Assembly: GCA_964609515.1 (NCBI GenBank)
Contig: CAZSTZ010000073.1
Location: 1 to 26,923 of the forward strand
DNA length: 26,923 bases
Reading direction: 5' to 3'
Source of the DNA: CALKCV01 sp964609515
Lineage (GTDB): Bacteria > Cyanobacteriota > Cyanobacteriia > Cyanobacteriales > Microcoleaceae
Below are positions 22,731 through 26,923 of this stretch, in pieces. A program made the position numbers and the translations under genes. The notes under the pieces are model-generated. The model saw only the letters and a program-made list of their open reading frames with translations. It did not search any database and was not told where the DNA came from. Positions within the stretch are counted from its first letter, which is position 1. Each line of letters opens with the position of its first letter.

Positions 22731-23618
22731 ATGAAACCAAGAATAGATTATCAAGACTTTCTTCGTCGCTATGCTGAGGGAGAAAGAGATTTTACCCGGG
22801 TTGATTTGAGTAGGATTCATCTGCGGGACAATGAATGTAGCCATCTAAATGGCGTGATTTTGAGCGAAAGCAATCTAAGGGAAATCAGTTGGTATCATGT
22901 CCACTTAATTGAAACTAATTTTAGCAACGCTGACTTAGAAGGCGCGGGGCTTTGGAATGTCAAACTAATTTACGCCAACTTGAGTGGGGCTAACTTGAGT
23001 GGTGCTGACTTAGGGGAGGCAGACCTGAGCGGTGCGGACTTGAGAAACGCTAACTTGACAGATGCCAATTTGCAGGAGACCAACCTAACTGACGTTAACT
23101 TCCTCGGTGCCAATCTCACTGGTATTAACCGAGAAAATGCCCTTTTTTGCAATACCACTATGCCCGACGGTACCATTGAAAACGATCCCAGAGTCCTAGA
23201 CCCGAAAGAACTTCTCTCTCGCTATGCCGCAGGAGAAAGAAAATTCGGTGATGCTGTATTACATCGTGCCGATTTGAGCGGTCAGGACTTGCGAGATATC
23301 AATTTGGTCAAGGCAGTCCTCACCGAAGCAAATTTGAGCGATGCTAACCTGCGAAACTCTCGTTTTGCTAGGGCAAAGTTTCGAGGTGCTTGTTTGAGAG
23401 GTGCTAATTTGAGGAGGGCTGGTTTGCGTGGCACTGATTTAATGAATGCCGACTTGAGGGAAACCGAATTAGGAGGAACCGAACTCGACTATGCAGACCC
23501 GATCGGAACTAATCTCAAAGATTCTAATTTTTACAAAGCTTCACTTGAAGGTGTTATGTTGTGGAACACGACCATGCCAAACGGAAGTGTAATTGTTGAA
23601 CGAACGGAATGGCTTTAA
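22731..23618 (+). CDS. Pentapeptide-repeat protein with two duplicated halves
   Basis: Pentapeptide repeats (A[D/N]LxX) fold as a right-handed quadrilateral beta-helix; most such cyanobacterial proteins have no known function. The 295-residue protein has two halves of about 140-150 residues. Each begins with a similar helix cap (DFLRRYAEGERDF; ELLSRYAAGERKF), continues with about 15-18 pentapeptides (ANLSGANLSGADLGEADLSG; ADLSGQDLRDINLVKAVLTE), and ends with FCNTTMPDGT or LWNTTMPNGS. So it arose by internal duplication and forms two helices or one long one. The ATG at 22731 has GAGG 7 nt upstream and was chosen over the one 14 codons earlier. No signal peptide or enzyme domain is seen. A terminator-like hairpin follows. 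Confidence 0.9.
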   Translation: MKPRIDYQDFLRRYAEGERDFTRVDLSRIHLRDNECSHLNGVILSESNLREISWYHVHLIETNFSNADLEGAGLWNVKLIYANLSGANLSGADLGEADLSGADLRNANLTDANLQETNLTDVNFLGANLTGINRENALFCNTTMPDGTIENDPRVLDPKELLSRYAAGERKFGDAVLHRADLSGQDLRDINLVKAVLTEANLSDANLRNSRFARAKFRGACLRGANLRRAGLRGTDLMNADLRETELGGTELDYADPIGTNLKDSNFYKASLEGVMLWNTTMPNGSVIVERTEWL

Positions 23619-23649
23619 GTAAAACAATGAAGTAGGAAAAGATAACTTG

Positions 23650-23692
23650 AGGGAGGATAAAGTAAATTATTCCTCCCTTGTTATTGGTTTTT
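23650..23692. terminator. Terminator-like hairpin between convergent genes
   Basis: AGGGAGGA and TCCTCCCT form an 8-bp stem, with a further three pairs after one bulge, around a short AT loop. TTGTTATTGGTTTTTT follows on the plus strand. It fits a rho-independent terminator of the pentapeptide gene and faces the convergent nuclease gene. Confidence 0.6.
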
Positions 23693-23737
23693 TGTCGTCT
23701 GAGGTAAAAAACCAGACCCGCACAACTTCAGAGCCTG

Positions 23738-25276
23738 CTAAATGTTTATCGGCCCTTTGTTGTTTTTCAGATTGTTTCCAATAGAGTCGGGAATTTGAGA
23801 GATAAAATCGAGCGGGGTACTGTAACTATCTTTGAGAATAGTTTCCAGTTCGTTAACGCTAACTTGCCAAGTTTCCGGCGATCGCCACTCTCGCTTTGTG
23901 GTAATATCTCCCCGATCCTCGGATAAAAGAGGATTAAGGGGATGAGGTATTGTTTTCTTGTTCCAATCTTCAAAAGGTTCGGCTACGTTGGGAGTAATAA
24001 ATGCGTAAGTTTTGGCTCTGGATGGATTATCGATTACATCTTGGACATCCAGACCGGGCGTATCTAAAACCAAGATCGCTTTCCACGTCCATTCTGGGAT
24101 ATGAATTCCTCGCTCTTGAAAAGTTTCTGAATCGGTGTACAAGTCGCGCAATTCATCAAAAACATTACTCTGCTTTTGCGGTTCCCAATTAGTTCCCGCA
24201 CTGCCTGCAGCAACGTAAAGTTCGTTGCCATTGTTAACGAGCTTAGTGACGTAATTTTCAATATTGTTCCACGCAGAAGCATGGATTATATTGTCTGTTG
24301 GTTCGCTAGGGAAGAAACGATTGTTATCTACAGACTGGGGAACGATATTAGTTCCTAAGAAAGTTGCCATCTTGTCTTTTTTGTTCCTGCTTCGATCTCT
24401 TGCAGGAGCCATCTGGCCTCGATCGTATCCCAAACTGTCGCCGCCCTCATCTTCATAGTAGCTACCATCAACTTTAGTTATGCCGGCAGGTAGCTGCGGG
24501 TCGGCTATAAAGACATCTGGACGATTTCTATCGTTACTTATCCAGGATTTATTGACTTGCCAACTTGCCCAGTTAGGTCTTAATTCTCCGCTATTATAAG
24601 AAAGTGCATACTGGGGCTTTTCCAGTAACAAGTTATTGAAATTCGGTGCGTCGGGATTGAATTTAGCTTCAGAAGGATTGCCAAATTTTAGGTGAGGGCT
24701 CTTGAAAGCAATATCATCAAGGTAAATTGTGGCACTGCCCACTGGATTAAACTCAAATTTTAGCAGAGCTAATCCCGCGCCGCGTCGATACTTTGCCGGA
24801 ATATCCACCTGGAAAGTCTCAAATCCTGAAAATCCATAATCAACCCTTTTGAGATCTCTTCCGTACTCACCAGGCGTTCCTTCTGCTTCGTTGAGCGATA
24901 TGTCTGTTAACGTTTGAAACATATTGTCTTGCGGTCGTTTCATCAGTATTCTAAGGTTTCCTTTAGGTTTTTCCGGCGCGTGAAGATTAAAATGTAAAGT
25001 TCCCTCCTCAGGTACTACAAAAGGATTGTGGATAACGGTATTTGTGCCACCGGAGCCCATTGTTAGTGCGTGATTGGGTCGCTGTCGATCGTACTCTCCA
25101 TCTACTCGCCTGAGATGCGTTCTCAACGACGGGATTTCATGCCACGCCTTCAGATGATGCTGTCGGGCATCATTCCTGTTGTCGCTGTCTTCCTTTTTAA
25201 AGGACCACCCAGGGATTACATCAAAAGTTTTAGGCTTGTAAATCCCATCAAAGTTACCGTTAAACAACGTCGGCAC
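23738..25276 (-). CDS. NUC1-type (DNA/RNA non-specific) endonuclease domain protein with DRGQ motif
   Basis: The 512-residue ORF has an N-terminal beta-sandwich-like region (residues about 1-195: LFNGNFDGIYKPKTFDVIPG, GTLHFNLHAP and ATIYLDDIAF at its end) typical of carbohydrate- or anchor-type domains. A beta-beta-alpha-metal nuclease domain follows (about 222-450: YALSYNSGELRPNWASWQVN, then YDRGQMAPARDRS at 284-296, NIVPQSVDNNR, NNIENYV and WKAILVLD). The catalytic motif is normally DRGH, with His as general base; here it is Gln288. The start is a GTG, which overlaps the upstream ORF by 61 bp in another frame. LFNGNF is an unlikely natural N-terminus, so this is probably the C-terminal half of a longer protein after a frameshift. 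No signal peptide is present, in line with that. Confidence 0.82.
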   Translation of the reverse strand: MPTLFNGNFDGIYKPKTFDVIPGWSFKKEDSDNRNDARQHHLKAWHEIPSLRTHLRRVDGEYDRQRPNHALTMGSGGTNTVIHNPFVVPEEGTLHFNLHAPEKPKGNLRILMKRPQDNMFQTLTDISLNEAEGTPGEYGRDLKRVDYGFSGFETFQVDIPAKYRRGAGLALLKFEFNPVGSATIYLDDIAFKSPHLKFGNPSEAKFNPDAPNFNNLLLEKPQYALSYNSGELRPNWASWQVNKSWISNDRNRPDVFIADPQLPAGITKVDGSYYEDEGGDSLGYDRGQMAPARDRSRNKKDKMATFLGTNIVPQSVDNNRFFPSEPTDNIIHASAWNNIENYVTKLVNNGNELYVAAGSAGTNWEPQKQSNVFDELRDLYTDSETFQERGIHIPEWTWKAILVLDTPGLDVQDVIDNPSRAKTYAFITPNVAEPFEDWNKKTIPHPLNPLLSEDRGDITTKREWRSPETWQVSVNELETILKDSYSTPLDFISQIPDSIGNNLKNNKGPINI

Positions 25277-26923
25277 GCAGAGTCTCCCCGCATTCTTTTA
25301 TCCGGGCTGTTATCTTCATATAGGGGAGTACGCCGATCGTCTTCTTCTTGGGGACGCACTTCTAAACCGCCACCCAACTTCGAGTAGAACCAACCAGTGC
25401 CAATCCCTTCCCAAGGGGCCTTCTTAGCGCCATGCTCGAAGTCAGTATTCTTATGATCCGGCGTGTACCAAATATTGGGATTTTTGGTTAGTTCGTGGTC
25501 GGTAACGCCTTTTTCATAAAGATCGCCGAGACGGCGATAGATATTTCTTTTCTGCGTCTCCCGAATGACGCTTTTGTTAACATTAGCCGTTCCCATGTAC
25601 CAAACAAGGGAGTTAATATGGGGATCGTTCTCCTCATCTTCGGGATTAAACCCAAAGCTTGGGGGTAGCAATTTATTCAAATCTGCATCGTCAAGTTGTT
25701 GACCTTTGAGTTTGGAACTGTCGGAGCTATCTTGGTAGTAGTTGTCAGCAAAGGTAACGTTTTCCCAAACTTTTACCGTTGGATCGCGGAAATCTGGAAA
25801 GTCGGGTACTAATTGCGGAGAACCTTCATCGTAATCGTGAGGGTCTATGGTTGTCATCTGCAAATCGGGAAACAGGTTCGGATGCTCCTCTTTCGGGAAG
25901 AAAGTTCCCAGGCGTTGAATAATTTCGGTATTGACTACAGCCCCTTGACCGAAGCCAACAAAGTGCATTGGCGAGGTAAAGAGTTTATCAGTTATTTGTC
26001 CTTGATTTTCACTGACGAGAGAAGCAAATAAAGTATCGGCGGCCGCTTCAGCAAAACCAGGACCGTTACGCTCAGAGCTATAAGTAGAAGAAATTACCCA
26101 GCTAGGAAGCAACACGAGGGGTTTACCATACTGCGGTTGTCGGTCGCCAAAAAGCTCCCACTCGTGAGTGTCCCAGTTGTAAATCTTAATCGCCCCTTCC
26201 TTCCCGGCAATAAATTTAGCGGTTGACATCAACTGCCTGTTAATTTCTCCATCCAATTCTGGATCTGGTTCAAAACCACGGGTCAAAACGGTCACGCTGC
26301 TATACTGATTCGAGCTATCCGCTTCTGGGTATGAAGTCTTGAAACTTGTAGTTTTGCGAGGAAGTTTTTTGCCGTTTTTAAGTTTAACCTCAACAGCCCA
26401 ATGATAAGTCTGACCTGCTGTCAGCATTCGGTCGTCGGGTAAAGTAAATTGCCATTCGTATTGAGAGTTAGGTACATCTGGTGTTTCTTGTGGTATTTCT
26501 TGATTGTTACCTACCCACGTCCATTTATTATTTCGCCACACAGCAGTGATAATTCGATTGGGATTGTAATCTGTTTTACTCGGCCAGTCTCCAGGCACAT
26601 TTTTTGGCCATGTATCGGGCAAAAGTCCTTCGTCTTTTCCAAATACACTGAGGTAGAGTTTGATAGATTCAATATTATCCTTGTCTTCATTTGGGGGATC
26701 GCAAGAGACGCAATCATCTCCTTGTTCTTGATTCTTTGACTTATAAATATTCCACTTCAAAGTCGGAGTCAAATCCCGACCATCTACAGGAGCGGGCTCG
26801 ATCCACACCTGCTTGGATGCCATCTGAACGCCCCAAGGTAAACTCCCAGTAGAAATAGGACCGCGATCGCTCCCCTCAGGCACCCGCCACTCAATCTCGC
26901 GAGTCCAAGGATTCGAGCTAACT
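25216..26923 (-). CDS. Alpha/beta-hydrolase-like protein, 5' end outside the window, nucleophile missing
   Basis: The reading frame is open to the window edge (SSNPWTREIEWRVPEGSDRG upstream of the first GTG), so the N-terminus is not seen. The visible 568 or so residues hold an Ig/fibronectin-like first part (TPTLKWNIYKSKN ... EWQFTLPDDRMLTAGQTYHW). A hydrolase-like part follows: SVTVLTRGFEPDP, LVLLPSWVISSTYSSERNGPG, HFVGFGQGAVVNTEIIQRLG, DLQMTTIDPHDYDEG and NVTFADNYYQ. The nucleophile elbow G-x-S-x-G reads G-F-G-Q-G, with Gly in place of Ser at 25948-25950. The final 20 residues after GDSA (CRRCLTVTLMGFTSLKLLM) look out of frame. The natural continuation is the next ORF. Probably part of a large exported or surface protein; function unknown. 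Confidence 0.7.
   Translation of the reverse strand, partial: VSSNPWTREIEWRVPEGSDRGPISTGSLPWGVQMASKQVWIEPAPVDGRDLTPTLKWNIYKSKNQEQGDDCVSCDPPNEDKDNIESIKLYLSVFGKDEGLLPDTWPKNVPGDWPSKTDYNPNRIITAVWRNNKWTWVGNNQEIPQETPDVPNSQYEWQFTLPDDRMLTAGQTYHWAVEVKLKNGKKLPRKTTSFKTSYPEADSSNQYSSVTVLTRGFEPDPELDGEINRQLMSTAKFIAGKEGAIKIYNWDTHEWELFGDRQPQYGKPLVLLPSWVISSTYSSERNGPGFAEAAADTLFASLVSENQGQITDKLFTSPMHFVGFGQGAVVNTEIIQRLGTFFPKEEHPNLFPDLQMTTIDPHDYDEGSPQLVPDFPDFRDPTVKVWENVTFADNYYQDSSDSSKLKGQQLDDADLNKLLPPSFGFNPEDEENDPHINSLVWYMGTANVNKSVIRETQKRNIYRRLGDLYEKGVTDHELTKNPNIWYTPDHKNTDFEHGAKKAPWEGIGTGWFYSKLGGGLEVRPQEEDDRRTPLYEDNSPDKRMRGDSACRRCLTVTLMGFTSLKLLM

Noticed and set aside
1..26923. tRNA genes, rRNA genes, prophage genes and transposase genes
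   Set aside because: None were recognised by eye on either strand; a tRNAscan or covariance search would be needed to exclude a tRNA in the long spacers.

Overview
The window looks like a chromosomal segment of a cyanobacterium, probably a filamentous Oscillatoriales-type organism. The reasons are: many HIP1 octamers (GCGATCGC) in and between genes; short tandem heptamer repeats of the type GGGAATA/CCCCATT in most intergenic spacers; dispersed cyanobacterial palindromes such as AGAAACCCGGT/ACCGGGTTTCT; a cyanobacterial-type RNase P RNA; and a class III (PhaE+PhaC) polyhydroxyalkanoate synthase. I do not name a genus.

Layout. (1) 1-2.9 kb: housekeeping genes on the minus strand, thiG (thiazole synthase), rnpB (RNase P RNA) and a CorA-type Mg2+ channel. 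(2) 2.9-3.7 kb: gene-poor spacer with hairpins and repeat debris. (3) 3.7-8.1 kb: a complete polyhydroxybutyrate cluster transcribed leftwards as phaA-phaB-phaE-phaC, which carries acetyl-CoA through acetoacetyl-CoA and 3-hydroxybutyryl-CoA to polymer. (4) 8.15-14.45 kb: an accessory island of small two-gene systems. It holds a HicB-like/PIN pair on the plus strand, then on the minus strand DUF433/DUF5615 pair 1, a lone SPPY DNA methyltransferase, a helix-turn-helix/AbiEii-like nucleotidyltransferase pair, and DUF433/DUF5615 pair 2. Five direct copies of a ~140-195 bp repeat separate the minus-strand modules. Pair 2 is a decayed ~1 kb duplication of pair 1. The nucleotidyltransferase gene is broken by a MITE-like element with a perfect 8-bp target duplication, and removing the element restores the frame exactly. 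(5) 14.6-16.1 kb: a choice-of-anchor-K/RTX-like protein gene, then a 33-bp tandem repeat array holding a 100-N assembly gap. (6) 16.4-18 kb: a histone-deacetylase-family amidohydrolase and a secreted SNase-like protein, with nested inverted-repeat elements around them. (7) 19.1-23.6 kb: a large secreted GHL10 (DUF187-type) glycoside-hydrolase-like protein with an in-frame repeat-derived linker, a decayed WD40 gene, and a pentapeptide-repeat protein built from two duplicated halves. (8) 23.7 kb to the edge: two minus-strand ORFs, an alpha/beta-hydrolase-like protein running off the window and an NUC1-type nuclease. They overlap by 61 bp out of frame and probably derive from one long gene. Both lack a key catalytic residue (nucleophile Ser to Gly; DRGH to DRGQ).

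The most unusual part is the repeat-delimited module array at 9.4-14.45 kb. It preserves stages of birth (segmental duplication) and decay (MITE insertion, frameshifts, lost start codon) of toxin-antitoxin-like systems. The second is the pair of apparent pseudoenzymes at the right edge. All functions are read from sequence motifs only; no database search was run.
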